Assembly (NCBI GenBank): GCA_036262075.1
Contig: DATAJO010000005.1
Coordinates: 1-64,000 of the forward strand
Origin: JACDBZ01 sp036262075
GTDB lineage: Bacteria > Chloroflexota > Limnocylindria > QHBO01
Length of the DNA stretch: 64,000 bases
Direction of reading: 5' to 3'
The notes beneath the pieces were generated by a model. The model was not told where the DNA came from, ran no database searches, and was given only the letters and a program-made list of their open reading frames with translations. The position numbers were made by a program, and so were the translations under genes. Positions 1 through 7,774 of this stretch are shown piece by piece. Within the stretch, counting starts at the first letter, position 1; every line of letters starts with the position of its first letter.

Positions 1-2
1 CC

Positions 3-146
3 TTCCACGACAGCGCCGCCCGCGCCGCGGCGCTGCCCGCCTTCGTCGACTTCTACAATCGGCGTCGACCGCACTGGTCACTCAACGGCCAGCCGCCGGT
101 GAGTCGCGTCCCACCCGTCAACAACCTGATGGGGAAGAACAGCTAG
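3..146 (+). CDS. IS481-like transposase, C-terminal fragment (5' end outside window)
   Basis: Only the last 47 codons are visible, in the frame that starts at base 3 and stops with TAG at 144-146. The tail contains FYNRRRPHWSLNGQPP followed by SRV. This is the usual end of the DDE integrase core in IS481-type transposases, where a YNxxRPHxxL motif precedes a GxxP segment. The stop codon overlaps by three bases the end of the convergent NAD(P)-binding gene. The upstream part lies outside the window, so whether the element is intact cannot be judged. IS3-family integrases share the motif, so the IS family is a best guess. Confidence 0.7.
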   Translation, partial: FHDSAARAAALPAFVDFYNRRRPHWSLNGQPPVSRVPPVNNLMGKNS

Positions 147-841
147 TCGGGGGTCACGAGGCTGTCGGTCGCGAGAGCCGCGCCGAAATAGCGCGCCGCG
201 GGATCGACGACGACCCTCGAGGACGTGTCGCCACGCTCGGCGAGGACGTCGCGTGCCAGCTGCTCGAACGTGATCTTCCGCGGGCCGCCCACCAGCACGA
301 CGTCGTCGATCGCGTCGGAGGTGGCCGCGCGCGCGACCGCCGCCGCAGCCTCGTCCGCGGGGACGGGCTGGATGAGCGCGTCGGGTACGCGGACCTCCAC
401 GCCGGAGAGCATCGAGTCGACGATCGCGCCGGCGAACTCCACGAACTGCGTGGCGCGCACGATCGTGTACGGCACGCCCGATCCGCGGATGATCACCTCC
501 TGCGCGACCTTGGCGCGCATGTACGGGCTGTCCGGCAGGCCCTCGACGCCGACGATCGACAGCACCACGTAGTGGCCGACGCCCGCCTCCCGCGCCGCGC
601 CGGTGAGGCGAGTTGCCGCGGTCGTGAAGAAGCGCATGACCGCATCGGCCTCGAAGTCGGGAGCGTTGGTGACGTCGACGAGCGCGTCCGCGCCGGCAAG
701 TGCATCGGCCAGGCCGTCGCCGATGAGGACGTCGAGCCCGGTGGATCGCGATGCGGCCACGACGTCGTGCCCCTGGTCCTCGAGGAGCGCCACGACCTTG
801 GAGCCGATGAGCCCGCTGGCGCCGATGACCGTGATCCGCAT
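143..841 (-). CDS. NAD(P)-binding NmrA/SDR-like protein
   Basis: A 232-residue protein beginning MRITVIGASGLIGSKV, a glycine-rich Rossmann motif (GASGLIG, residues 7-13) typical of atypical short-chain dehydrogenases and NmrA-like NAD(P)-binding proteins. A YMRAK segment near residue 107 fits the YxxxK region, followed by the PYTIVRATQFVEF segment common in this group. Family members act as quinone reductases, redox sensors or sugar-nucleotide epimerases, and the substrate cannot be read from sequence. The length fits a single-domain family member. It is cytoplasmic, with no signal peptide. The next gene on the same strand ends 18 bp upstream of its start, so the two may be cotranscribed. Confidence 0.8.
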   Translation of the reverse strand: MRITVIGASGLIGSKVVALLEDQGHDVVAASRSTGLDVLIGDGLADALAGADALVDVTNAPDFEADAVMRFFTTAATRLTGAAREAGVGHYVVLSIVGVEGLPDSPYMRAKVAQEVIIRGSGVPYTIVRATQFVEFAGAIVDSMLSGVEVRVPDALIQPVPADEAAAAVARAATSDAIDDVVLVGGPRKITFEQLARDVLAERGDTSSRVVVDPAARYFGAALATDSLVTPD

Positions 842-859
842 CGAGGGGAGGCTCCGGGG

Positions 860-1225
860 CTAGTAGCGCCGCTTGGCGCGCTCGATGGCCTCGAGCAGCT
901 CCACGCGGGCCACGCGCAGGCGATCGCGCATCGTGGCGGCCTCGGGAGCGTCGCCGTCACGCTCGAGGCGAGCGTCGACGGACCGGCGGCCGCGGACGTA
1001 GGCCTGCACCGCGTCGTTCGCGGTCCGGGTGATCCGGTTCGTCGTCTCGCGCAGCAGCCGGAGGCGCTCCGCGGGGTTCCGCTCGGTGAGGAGGCGCCGG
1101 TCGAGGTCCGCCCCGAGGTCGTCGATGAGCGCCCGTGCCCGCTCCATGATGAGGAGATCCGACCGTGCGAGGCGCGACGCGCCGGCGCTCGACACGCGTG
1201 GGTGATGGGGCAGGGAAGTCGTCAC
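860..1225 (-). CDS. hypothetical helical protein
   Basis: A 121-residue protein rich in Arg, Glu, Ala and Leu that I do not recognise. From about residue 27 (MERARALIDD) to the end it reads as continuous amphipathic helix with many charged pairs, consistent with a small helical bundle or coiled coil. There are no cysteines, signal peptide or membrane segment. The first 26 residues are of lower complexity, so translation could start at the internal Met at residue 27. It lies 18 bp upstream of the NAD(P)-binding gene on the same strand and directly downstream of the terminator hairpin of the cold-shock gene. Confidence 0.5.
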   Translation of the reverse strand: MTTSLPHHPRVSSAGASRLARSDLLIMERARALIDDLGADLDRRLLTERNPAERLRLLRETTNRITRTANDAVQAYVRGRRSVDARLERDGDAPEAATMRDRLRVARVELLEAIERAKRRY

Positions 1226-1254
1226 GTCAGCCGGAGCCTCGTCTGAAATGGAGA

Positions 1255-1280
1255 TGCGCCGGGGCGGTGGCCCCGGCGCA
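1255..1280 (-). terminator. GC hairpin terminator after the cold-shock gene
   Basis: An 11-bp perfect stem (TGCGCCGGGGC at 1255-1265 pairing with 1270-1280) closes a 4-base loop. It begins 13 bases past the csp stop codon. Reading on the minus strand it is followed by a weakly T-rich stretch (TCTCCATTTC), so it is a plausible intrinsic terminator for csp. Confidence 0.6.
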
Positions 1281-1293
1281 CGTCGTCATCGGG

Positions 1294-1497
1294 CTAGGAC
1301 GTCTGGACCTGGACCGCGCGCGGGCCCTTCGGGCCGGACTCGACCTCGAAGGAGACCGACTCCCCGCCGACGAGGCGGTCGAAGTCGACGGAGGCCGCAA
1401 GGCCGTCCCGATGGAAGAAGTACTCCTTGCCGTCAGGCCCGACGATGAAGCCGAAGCCGCGGTCGGAGATGACGCGCTTGATGGTGCCGGTGGTCAC
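1294..1497 (-). CDS. cold-shock domain protein (CspA family)
   Basis: A 67-residue single-domain OB-fold RNA chaperone starting at GTG (VTTGTIKRVI). The RNP1-type motif RGFGFI (residues 13-18) and the RNP2-type motif YFFHRDGL (26-33) are both present and supply the aromatic nucleic-acid-binding face. The length matches bacterial Csp proteins. Because the frame stays open far upstream, I set the start at the GTG that gives the normal family N-terminus; a GGAG lies about 9 bases before it. Csp proteins bind single-stranded RNA or DNA and melt structure in mRNA. The gene stands alone and ends in a strong hairpin. Residues 34-47 form a slightly longer loop than in CspA. Confidence 0.92.
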   Translation of the reverse strand: MTTGTIKRVISDRGFGFIVGPDGKEYFFHRDGLAASVDFDRLVGGESVSFEVESGPKGPRAVQVQTS

Positions 1498-1648
1498 GTG
1501 TGAACTCCACGTCTCTTCTCGAACTGGGGGAATACGGCGCAGGGCCGGTCCGAGAAGACCATCGACCAGGCGGAGGTTGCCGAAAGCGGCAGGGATGAAG
1601 GGTACCACGGGCGCCCGGCGGCCGGCCCCGCCGGGGCGTCCGCCACGT

Positions 1649-2122
1649 TCAGCGTGGCTCGAGCACCACGACGGCCGTCGTCCGGGACCGATGCGCGGCG
1701 AGCGCCTCGACATCGCCCCAGCCGGGGAATCGGTCGAATCGCTCCCAGAGCCGATCGCGCTCGCTGCCGATCGCCTCGCGGGCGCGCACTGGCCGGCGCC
1801 CGCCATCGGCCAGCTCGACCGTGGCGTCCGGCCGGGCCTGGAGGTTGAGCCACCACGCCGGCTCCGCCTCGCCCCAGCCGTTCATCGCCAGCGTGACGAG
1901 GTTCTCACCGTCGGGATAGAAGCCGACCATGACCTGCCGCTGCTGGCCTGAGCGCCGGCCGACGGTGGTCAGGCGCAGCATCCCGAACTTCTTTCCCTCC
2001 CGCGGCTGCGAAAGGCCGATGCGGCCACCGGTGCCTCGGTAGATCGCGCGGTGCAGCGCCCAGAAGATCCGCAGCAGGAACCGCGGCGCGGGCTTCGCCC
2101 GCTGGGTGGCCGTCGCGGTCAT
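1649..2122 (-). CDS. deazaflavin (F420)-dependent nitroreductase-family protein (DUF385/Ddn-like)
   Basis: A 157-residue protein. Residues 55-120 carry the Ddn/DUF385 pattern: TTVGRRSGQQRQVMV, then a Gly-Asn-Trp region and PAWWLNLQARPDATVEL. This family folds as a split beta-barrel and usually uses reduced F420 to reduce quinones or nitro compounds; some members bind other cofactors or haem. The start ATG overlaps the stop of the upstream DUF4386 gene as ATGA (2119-2122), which fixes the start and indicates translational coupling. It is the last gene of a four-gene operon, its partners being membrane proteins, so a membrane quinone substrate is plausible but inferred. If F420 is the cofactor, the host must make it. 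Confidence 0.85.
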   Translation of the reverse strand: MTATATQRAKPAPRFLLRIFWALHRAIYRGTGGRIGLSQPREGKKFGMLRLTTVGRRSGQQRQVMVGFYPDGENLVTLAMNGWGEAEPAWWLNLQARPDATVELADGGRRPVRAREAIGSERDRLWERFDRFPGWGDVEALAAHRSRTTAVVVLEPR

Positions 2123-2853
2123 GCCGCACCCCCGGTGGCCATCGCCGGCTGGGCAGTGGTGGCGCGGGCGGCATCGGTGAGCAGGGGAGCATCGGCCCGG
2201 AAGCCCTTGAAGGTCATGTACAGGCCGACCGAGAGCTCCCAGAAGAAGATCGGCATGGTGGCCAGGCCCGTGAAGGCCGATTGGGTGTCGTTGACGCCGA
2301 ACATCGTGCCGATCGTCGAGGCGAACAGGATCGGTGCGCCGATGAGCCCGACGGTCGGGATGATCCGCGGCACGAGCCCGGATCGGTACATGAGCGTGCC
2401 GAGCAGCAGGGCGTTGAGGACCGGCATGAGGCCGGGGCCGAACAGGAACGTCCAGTCGCGGACCTTGACGAGCGCGCCCTGGAGCGCCGTGAGAGCGGTG
2501 GCCTCGGCTCCCGTCGCGCCCTCGGTCCGAATCCCTACGACGGCGAGGAGCGCGACGGTGCTGACGACGATGATCGCGCCCTCCATGACGCGGGTGGTGA
2601 CGAAGCCGAGCGCGAGCCCCTCGTGCTGGCGCCGGACGACCGAGTACAGGGCGACCGCGGTGCCGATGCCGGCGAAGGCGGTGACGAGGTCGAGGAAGCT
2701 GCCGGCGATGATCCGGGTGTCGGCGCCGGCGCCGATGACGTAGTCGGGGTTCGTCAGCAGCGGCTCCTGGAGGAACCAGGCCGGGATCGAGCCGACGAAC
2801 GTGAGCAGGTAGCAGATGCCCGCGACGAGCGCGGCCTTGCGAGTCGAGTCCAT
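2119..2853 (-). CDS. DUF4386 family membrane protein
   Basis: A 244-residue integral membrane protein starting MDSTRKAALVAGICYLLTFVGSIP, with an estimated six hydrophobic helices and the MEG and GLVPRIIP/LIGAPIL segments typical of DUF4386. No biochemical function is established for this family. A strong GGGAGGG Shine-Dalgarno lies just before the ATG at 2853. It overlaps the downstream reductase by 4 bp and follows another membrane gene by 17 bp. The first about 50 residues resemble those of other DUF4386 proteins, which often sit next to MarR/LuxR regulators in Chloroflexota and Actinomycetota (from memory). Confidence 0.8.
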   Translation of the reverse strand: MDSTRKAALVAGICYLLTFVGSIPAWFLQEPLLTNPDYVIGAGADTRIIAGSFLDLVTAFAGIGTAVALYSVVRRQHEGLALGFVTTRVMEGAIIVVSTVALLAVVGIRTEGATGAEATALTALQGALVKVRDWTFLFGPGLMPVLNALLLGTLMYRSGLVPRIIPTVGLIGAPILFASTIGTMFGVNDTQSAFTGLATMPIFFWELSVGLYMTFKGFRADAPLLTDAARATTAQPAMATGGAA

Positions 2854-2870
2854 CGTGTCCCTCCCTCGGT

Positions 2871-3554
2871 TCAGGCGGCCGAGGCCGCTTCGGGCGTCGT
2901 GGTGGTGATCGGCTGGGGCTCCGTCGCGCGCGTCCGACCGTCGGCCCACAGCGAGTAGCCGAGCCAGGCGAGGCCGATCCCGATCGGCACGGCACCCACC
3001 CGTGGCGTGCCGAGCAGGCCGGCGACGGGCGCCATCGCGAACAGCCCAACCGCGAAGACGGCGGCCGCCGGGCGAGACAGGATTCCGGCTCGGAACGTGG
3101 CGAACCCGAAGAGGAGCGTGCCGCCCATGAAGCCGATGCTGGCCGCGTTCCAGAGCATTGGGATCGCCCCGAGGTCGGTCTCGATCGGGTGGCCGTGGAC
3201 CATGGCCAGCATGCCCTCGACGAAGGCCGGATCCGTTCCGGCGATCAGTGGCTGGACGAGCGCCTCGATGGCGGTGCCGAGCGCCGTCAGGACGAGCCCG
3301 ACGACGAGGACGACGTAGCCGATGAGGCCGATCCAGCCGGTGCGCTCGGCCTGGCGCAGGTAGATGCCGGTGACGCCGATGACGAACAGCGTGAGCATGG
3401 CGAGCGTGGCGTAGTGGATGACGGCCCAGGCATCGGTCGTGACCGATGCGAGCACGTCCGCCGGATGCAGTGGCTGGATGACGACGAACAGCAGACCGCC
3501 CAGCACCGCCGCGATGCCGGTCGACCGCAGGAGTCCGCGTGACGTGACCTTCAT
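2871..3554 (-). CDS. multi-pass membrane protein of unknown function
   Basis: A 227-residue protein with about seven hydrophobic helices, beginning MKVTSRGLLRSTGIAAVLGG. It contains HPADVLASVTTDAWAVIHY after the first helix and LRQAERTGWIGLIGYV, a pattern shared with small seven-helix proteins annotated only as hypothetical. There are no catalytic motifs. Its ATG overlaps the stop of the upstream 80-residue gene as ATGA (3551-3554), so the start is well supported. It lies 17 bp before the DUF4386 gene in the same operon and may act with it, but no function can be named. Confidence 0.75.
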   Translation of the reverse strand: MKVTSRGLLRSTGIAAVLGGLLFVVIQPLHPADVLASVTTDAWAVIHYATLAMLTLFVIGVTGIYLRQAERTGWIGLIGYVVLVVGLVLTALGTAIEALVQPLIAGTDPAFVEGMLAMVHGHPIETDLGAIPMLWNAASIGFMGGTLLFGFATFRAGILSRPAAAVFAVGLFAMAPVAGLLGTPRVGAVPIGIGLAWLGYSLWADGRTRATEPQPITTTTPEAASAA

Positions 3555-3793
3555 TCCTGGTCTCCCTGTACCGAGAGGAGCGGGACGCCAATGTCCCGCA
3601 GCTTCTGAAGCAGGCCGTGGAGCGCCGACTGGTCGGCGACGATCCCGGTGAGGGTGGTCGTGCCGTCCGGGGCGTGGGTGAGGCTCATGCCCTCGAACCA
3701 GGCGGCCCACCGGGTGTCGAGGTGCCCCGCGATGCGGATCTCGTAGTGGCGCGCCCCATGGCCGCGTCGTCCGGATCCGCCGATGTGATCCAT
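3551..3793 (-). CDS. small hypothetical protein, first gene of the membrane/F420 operon
   Basis: An 80-residue soluble protein. I place the start at 3793 because a strong GGAAGGAG Shine-Dalgarno precedes that ATG; an in-frame upstream Met at 3868 would run through the palindromic regulatory region and is unlikely. The core YEIRIAGHLDTRWAAWFEG followed by LTHAPDGTTTLTGIVADQSALHGLLQKLRDIGVPLLSV looks like a small alpha/beta fold. The same kind of protein is often seen beside DUF4386 genes in related genomes (from memory). The ATGA overlap with the next gene shows coupling. Confidence 0.75.
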   Translation of the reverse strand: MDHIGGSGRRGHGARHYEIRIAGHLDTRWAAWFEGMSLTHAPDGTTTLTGIVADQSALHGLLQKLRDIGVPLLSVQGDQE

Positions 3794-3859
3794 TCCGCTC
3801 CTTCCCGTGGCGTGGTCGTTGACGGCGTCCACGGTCGGCGGCAGACGGGGGATGGTGCA

Positions 3860-3875
3860 TCCCCACATGTGGGGA
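3860..3875. promoter_or_regulatory. 16-bp perfect palindrome, candidate regulator operator
   Basis: TCCCCACATGTGGGGA reads the same on both strands. It sits in the 103-bp gap between the MalT-like regulator (ends 3897) and the four-gene operon (starts 3793), which is where an activator site would be expected. LuxR-type regulators bind inverted repeats; that this regulator binds here is inference. Confidence 0.45.
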
Positions 3876-3896
3876 ACGTTGGGGGGATTCGGTGGA

Positions 3897-6599
3897 CTAG
3901 CGGCGCGTTGCGTTCGGGAGAAGGCCGAGCTCGTCCGCCCGGCGGACGGCCGCCCGACGGCCGTTGACGTCGAGCTTGGCGTAGATGCGCTTCGTGTGGC
4001 TGCGGACCGTGCTGAGCCCGACGACGAGCCGCTCGGCGATCTCCGGGCCGCTCAGCTCGGTGGCGAGCAGGCCGAGGACCTCGAGCTCGCGCCCGCTGAG
4101 CGGCTCTGGCAACGGTTGCTTCGGGGGCGTCTCGGCGGCCGCCAGCAGCCGGCGCGCGAGCGGGACCCGGATGCCGTGAGCGATTGCCGCCTTGAGGAGT
4201 GCTGTCATCGGCTCGCCCTCGCCCACGAAGGGCCGGACGTAACCCTCCGGCGCGGCGAGGTCGAGCGCGCGGTGCAGTGCCGCGAGTGACCTCGGCTTCT
4301 CGCCGAGCTGATCGCCCGCGATGGACAGGAGGACGAGGCATTCCATCGCTGTCCGTCGACGGCCGCCGGCGTCGGCCGCGGTGACGACCCGTTCAAGGAG
4401 CATGGCGGCGTCCCGCATCGGTGCGGCGTCGCCGACCCTGGCCGATCGTGCGACCAGTACGCGCGCCAGCGTGACGAGCTCGTACTCGCGCAGGTAGCCG
4501 ACCGGGGTGTCGACGGACAGCCCGCAGGCCGCGGCCCAGTCCTCCGCGTCCGCCGGGCGACCGGCGAGGAGCCACAGGCGCGCCCGCAGCGCGGGGATGG
4601 GGCGCACGATCGGGAAGTACTCGCCGAGGTACACGCCCTCCGCCTCCTCGAGCACGTTGAGCGCGGCGGCCGGGTCCCCCTCGGCGGCACGGACGAGCGC
4701 GGCCACCACGCGCCGCCGCGCCGCGTTCTGGGGCAGCCCGAGCCCCAGGTCATCGAGCTCGGCGCTGCGGCGGAGGTGTTCGGCTGCCCCGTCGAGGTCG
4801 TTCGCCTCGAGCGCGAGCTCAGCCAGGCCGGTATGGAGGTCCGCGGTACCCCGCAGCGGCACGGCGCGGCCTGTCGTCGCCGCCTCGAGTCCGCGCTCGT
4901 ACGTCCGCCGCGCGTCGCGCAGCCGTCCCTGCGCGGCGCGGATCTCGGCCAGCGCGCGCACGATGGCGATGGCGTCGACGAGATGGCCGGCGCGCTCGAT
5001 GCTCGCCATCGCTTCCGTCCAGTGGGCGTGCGCCTCGTCCAGATCGCCGCGCGTCCACGCCGCCAGAGCCAGGAAGCCGGCAGCACCGCCGCGGCCGAGG
5101 TGGTCGTCGGGGCCCGCGAGCTCGTGCGCGCGATGCGCGTGCTCGACCGACGCGGCGTCGTCGCCGCGGATCCGCGACTGTGCCGCGCGGTACATCGCGA
5201 TCGCGCTCGGCAGCCGCGCCAGCTCGGCCTCGTCGGCCACGACCATCTCCGAGCGCGGCGCATCGGCTTCGAGCCAGCGCTCGGCATCGGCAAGGAGGCC
5301 ATCGATGTCGTCGATCTCGCCGTTCGACATCAGGCTGCCGACATAGCCGATGGTGAGGACGGGCCGGGTGCGCATGAGCTCGGGCGGCAGGGCGCCGAGC
5401 AGCCGGCGCAGCGTCAGCTCCTGCCGTCCGCGGCGAAGGTCCGGAATCGCCCGCTCGAGGAGATCGGCGGCTCGGTTCCAGTCGCGCCCGGCCAGGGCGT
5501 GGCGGATCGCCGCGTCACGCTCGGCGTGTGCCTCGAGCCACGCGGCAGCCCGCCGATGGAGCCCCTCGCCCCTGGACGGGCGCTCGTCGTTGAGGCGGCT
5601 GCGCAGCAGCTCGGCGAAGAGGTGGTGGTAGCGATACCACTCGCGCCGAGCGTCGAGGGCGACGACGAACAGGTTGCTGCGGTCGAGGGCCTCGAGCATG
5701 TTGCGGCCATCCGACCGGCCGGTCAGTGCGTCGCACAGGTCGCCGGTCAGGCGGTCGAGGATGCTCGTCTCGAGGAGGAACGCGCGGACGTCATCGGGCT
5801 GGCGCTCGAGGACCTCCTCAATGAGGTAGTCCACGACGAACCGGTCATCCCCGGTGAAGCTGGCGATGAAGGCCGATGGGTCGTCGCGCCCTGCCATCGA
5901 CAGTGCCGCGAGCTGGAGGGCGGCGATCCAGCCCTCCGTCCGCTCCTCGAGGGCGGTGACATCCGGCGCATCGAGGCCAAGGCTCATGACCTCGTTCAGG
6001 TAGGCCGCGGTTTCGTCGGTCGTGAAGCGCAGGTCAGCCGCGCGAACCTCGACCAGCTCGCCCTTCGCGCGGAGGCGGCCGATCGGAAACGCCGGATCGG
6101 CGCGGGTCGCGATCGCCACGCGCACCCGTGGCGGCAGGCGCTCGAGCAGGACGGCGAGCTGATCGGCGACCTCGGAAGACTGGATAACGTGGAAGTCGTC
6201 CAGGACGAGCGTGACGTCGGCGTCGACCCGGGCGAGGTCGTTGACGAGCACCGCCAGCACGGTGGCGACCGGTGGGGGCTCGACGTCCTCGAGCAGCGTG
6301 GCGGCGGCGCGTGCTGCCGGGACCGCCCGCTGGATCGCGGCGGCGACGTAGGTCCAGAACGCGGTCGGATCGTCGTCCGACGGCTCGAGCGAGACCCAGG
6401 CGATCGCGTCGCCGGCCGCGGCCCGCCGCTCGGCCCAGGCCGCGAGCAGCGTGCTCTTCCCGAAGCCCGTGGGCGCGGACACGAGGACCAGCCGCGCCCG
6501 CTCGGCGTCATTCAGTCGATCCGCGAGGCGCGTTCGCTCCACGAGGACGTGGCGGGGATGAGGGGCGTAGAGCTTCGTCTCGACGAGCGTTCGGGCCAC
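3897..6599 (-). CDS. MalT-like LuxR-family ATP-dependent transcriptional activator
   Basis: A 900-residue STAND-type regulator. The N-terminal NTPase has a Walker A motif SAPTGFGKST (about residues 40-49) and a Walker B stretch VTLVLDDFH near 128. A long tetratricopeptide-like helical region spans about 330-820, and a C-terminal LuxR helix-turn-helix begins at LSGRELEVLGLLA (about 832-895). Such proteins bind an inducer in the TPR region, oligomerise with ATP and activate promoters. The start is a GTG 5 nt after a TACAGT box (6605-6610), which suggests a leaderless message. It lies upstream of and in the same direction as the four-gene membrane/F420 operon, the likely target. The inducer is unknown. 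Confidence 0.9.
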   Translation of the reverse strand: MARTLVETKLYAPHPRHVLVERTRLADRLNDAERARLVLVSAPTGFGKSTLLAAWAERRAAAGDAIAWVSLEPSDDDPTAFWTYVAAAIQRAVPAARAAATLLEDVEPPPVATVLAVLVNDLARVDADVTLVLDDFHVIQSSEVADQLAVLLERLPPRVRVAIATRADPAFPIGRLRAKGELVEVRAADLRFTTDETAAYLNEVMSLGLDAPDVTALEERTEGWIAALQLAALSMAGRDDPSAFIASFTGDDRFVVDYLIEEVLERQPDDVRAFLLETSILDRLTGDLCDALTGRSDGRNMLEALDRSNLFVVALDARREWYRYHHLFAELLRSRLNDERPSRGEGLHRRAAAWLEAHAERDAAIRHALAGRDWNRAADLLERAIPDLRRGRQELTLRRLLGALPPELMRTRPVLTIGYVGSLMSNGEIDDIDGLLADAERWLEADAPRSEMVVADEAELARLPSAIAMYRAAQSRIRGDDAASVEHAHRAHELAGPDDHLGRGGAAGFLALAAWTRGDLDEAHAHWTEAMASIERAGHLVDAIAIVRALAEIRAAQGRLRDARRTYERGLEAATTGRAVPLRGTADLHTGLAELALEANDLDGAAEHLRRSAELDDLGLGLPQNAARRRVVAALVRAAEGDPAAALNVLEEAEGVYLGEYFPIVRPIPALRARLWLLAGRPADAEDWAAACGLSVDTPVGYLREYELVTLARVLVARSARVGDAAPMRDAAMLLERVVTAADAGGRRRTAMECLVLLSIAGDQLGEKPRSLAALHRALDLAAPEGYVRPFVGEGEPMTALLKAAIAHGIRVPLARRLLAAAETPPKQPLPEPLSGRELEVLGLLATELSGPEIAERLVVGLSTVRSHTKRIYAKLDVNGRRAAVRRADELGLLPNATRR

Positions 6600-6617
6600 G
6601 CCCCACTGTATCGCGGG

Positions 6618-7301
6618 CTATCGGCCCTTCATGGCGAGGTGGCGATCGCGGTCCGGCGCGGGGAGCTTCTCGATCGCCTGGCGCAGCATCGGACGCGGCA
6701 TGCTCGCGGCATGCGAGTCGAGGAAGGCGGTGAGCCGATGCAGATCACGCTTGCCGGCCTCGCGCAGCATCCAGCCGACGGTCTTGCCGACCAGCTCGTC
6801 CGGATCGTGGACGAGCGTCTCGGCGATCCGGTACGTGTCGTCGAGCTCGCCACGCCGAATGAAGGCGTACGTGCTGAGGATTGCCGTGCGCCGCTCCATC
6901 GGCTTCGAGGAGGCGGCAAGCCGATCGAGGACGTCGCGCGGCTGGTCGCGCAGGTATTCGCCGACGACCCAGATCGCGGCACGGTCGACGAGGTCCCAGG
7001 TGTCGATCCGATCGTGCCGCCGCAGGTAGAGCTCGAACAGCTCTCGCTTCTCCTCCGCCGTGACCTTCCGGGCGCGTGCCCGCCAGTCCAGGATCGCCAC
7101 GGCCCCGACCCGGACGGCGTGCTCGTCATGCTCGAGCAACCGCTCGATCTCGGCGATCGGCATCGCCCTGAGCTCCTTGGCCAGCGCGAAGATCCGTCCC
7201 ATGCCGATGCCAGCGAAGGGCCGATCGGCGTCGCCCGAGCCCAGTTCGGTCAGGGGGCGGATGAAGTCGTCGGCGGTGAATGCCATCTCGTCGCGAGCCA
7301 T
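6618..7301 (-). CDS. AlkD-like DNA alkylation repair protein
   Basis: A 227-residue all-helical protein matching the AlkD/DNA alkylation repair family. FAGIGMGRIFALAKEL lies near residues 29-44, and EIERLLEHDEHAVRVGAVAILDW is followed by HEAT-like helices including RIDTWDLVDRAAIWVVGEYL, the region carrying the conserved Trp-Asp pair. AlkD enzymes are HEAT-repeat glycosylases that excise positively charged N3- and N7-alkyl purines. The ATG is preceded by TATGCT (7308-7313) with a 6-nt gap. It is divergent from a VOC gene 11 bp away, so the two promoters overlap. The exact lesion range cannot be read from sequence. Confidence 0.85.
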   Translation of the reverse strand: MARDEMAFTADDFIRPLTELGSGDADRPFAGIGMGRIFALAKELRAMPIAEIERLLEHDEHAVRVGAVAILDWRARARKVTAEEKRELFELYLRRHDRIDTWDLVDRAAIWVVGEYLRDQPRDVLDRLAASSKPMERRTAILSTYAFIRRGELDDTYRIAETLVHDPDELVGKTVGWMLREAGKRDLHRLTAFLDSHAASMPRPMLRQAIEKLPAPDRDRHLAMKGR

Positions 7302-7312
7302 GCTGCCAGCAT

Positions 7313-7774
7313 ATGGCGATGGGACTCGTGCGGATGGACAACGTCCTCCTCGTCGTGGAGGACATCGAGGCGGCGATCGCGTTCTTCACCGAGCTCGGCA
7401 TGGAGCTCGAAGGGCGGGCCGAGCTCCAGGGGCCGTGGGTCGACGGTGTCATCGGCATCGACGGCGCGCACGACGAGGTCGCGATGATGCGCACCCCCGA
7501 CGGCCACGGCCGGATCGAGCTGACGCGGTTCTTCACGCCGCCGGCGGTCGGTCCGTCGCCCGGGGAGCTCCCGACGAACGCGCTCGGCTACCGGCGGATC
7601 ATGTTCGCCGTCGACGACCTCGACGACACGCTCGAGCGGCTCCGCGCCCACGGCGCCGAGATCGTCCGGGACGTGGTCCAGTACGAGGACGCCTATCGGC
7701 TGTGCTTCGTCCGGGGCCCGGAGGGCGTCCTCATCGGCCTTGCGCAGCCACTCGATGCGGCGCCGCCGGCATGA
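7313..7774 (+). CDS. VOC-family (glyoxalase/dioxygenase fold) protein
   Basis: A 153-residue protein with the paired beta-alpha-beta-beta-beta modules of the vicinal oxygen chelate fold. The first module starts VRMDNVLLVVEDIEAAIAFF (about residues 6-25), and the second starts YRRIMFAVDDLDDTLERLR near 92. GPEGVLIGLAQPL closes the fold, where a metal-ligand Glu is expected (PEG). Members include lactoylglutathione lyases, fosfomycin/bleomycin resistance proteins and dioxygenases, and this one cannot be assigned a substrate. Two adjacent Met codons (7313, 7319) make the start uncertain by two residues. Its 3' end overlaps the convergent LuxR gene by 44 bp. Confidence 0.8.
   Translation: MAMGLVRMDNVLLVVEDIEAAIAFFTELGMELEGRAELQGPWVDGVIGIDGAHDEVAMMRTPDGHGRIELTRFFTPPAVGPSPGELPTNALGYRRIMFAVDDLDDTLERLRAHGAEIVRDVVQYEDAYRLCFVRGPEGVLIGLAQPLDAAPPA

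Noticed and set aside
3..146. A complete insertion sequence at the left edge
   Set aside because: Only the last 47 codons are inside the window and no terminal inverted repeat could be paired.
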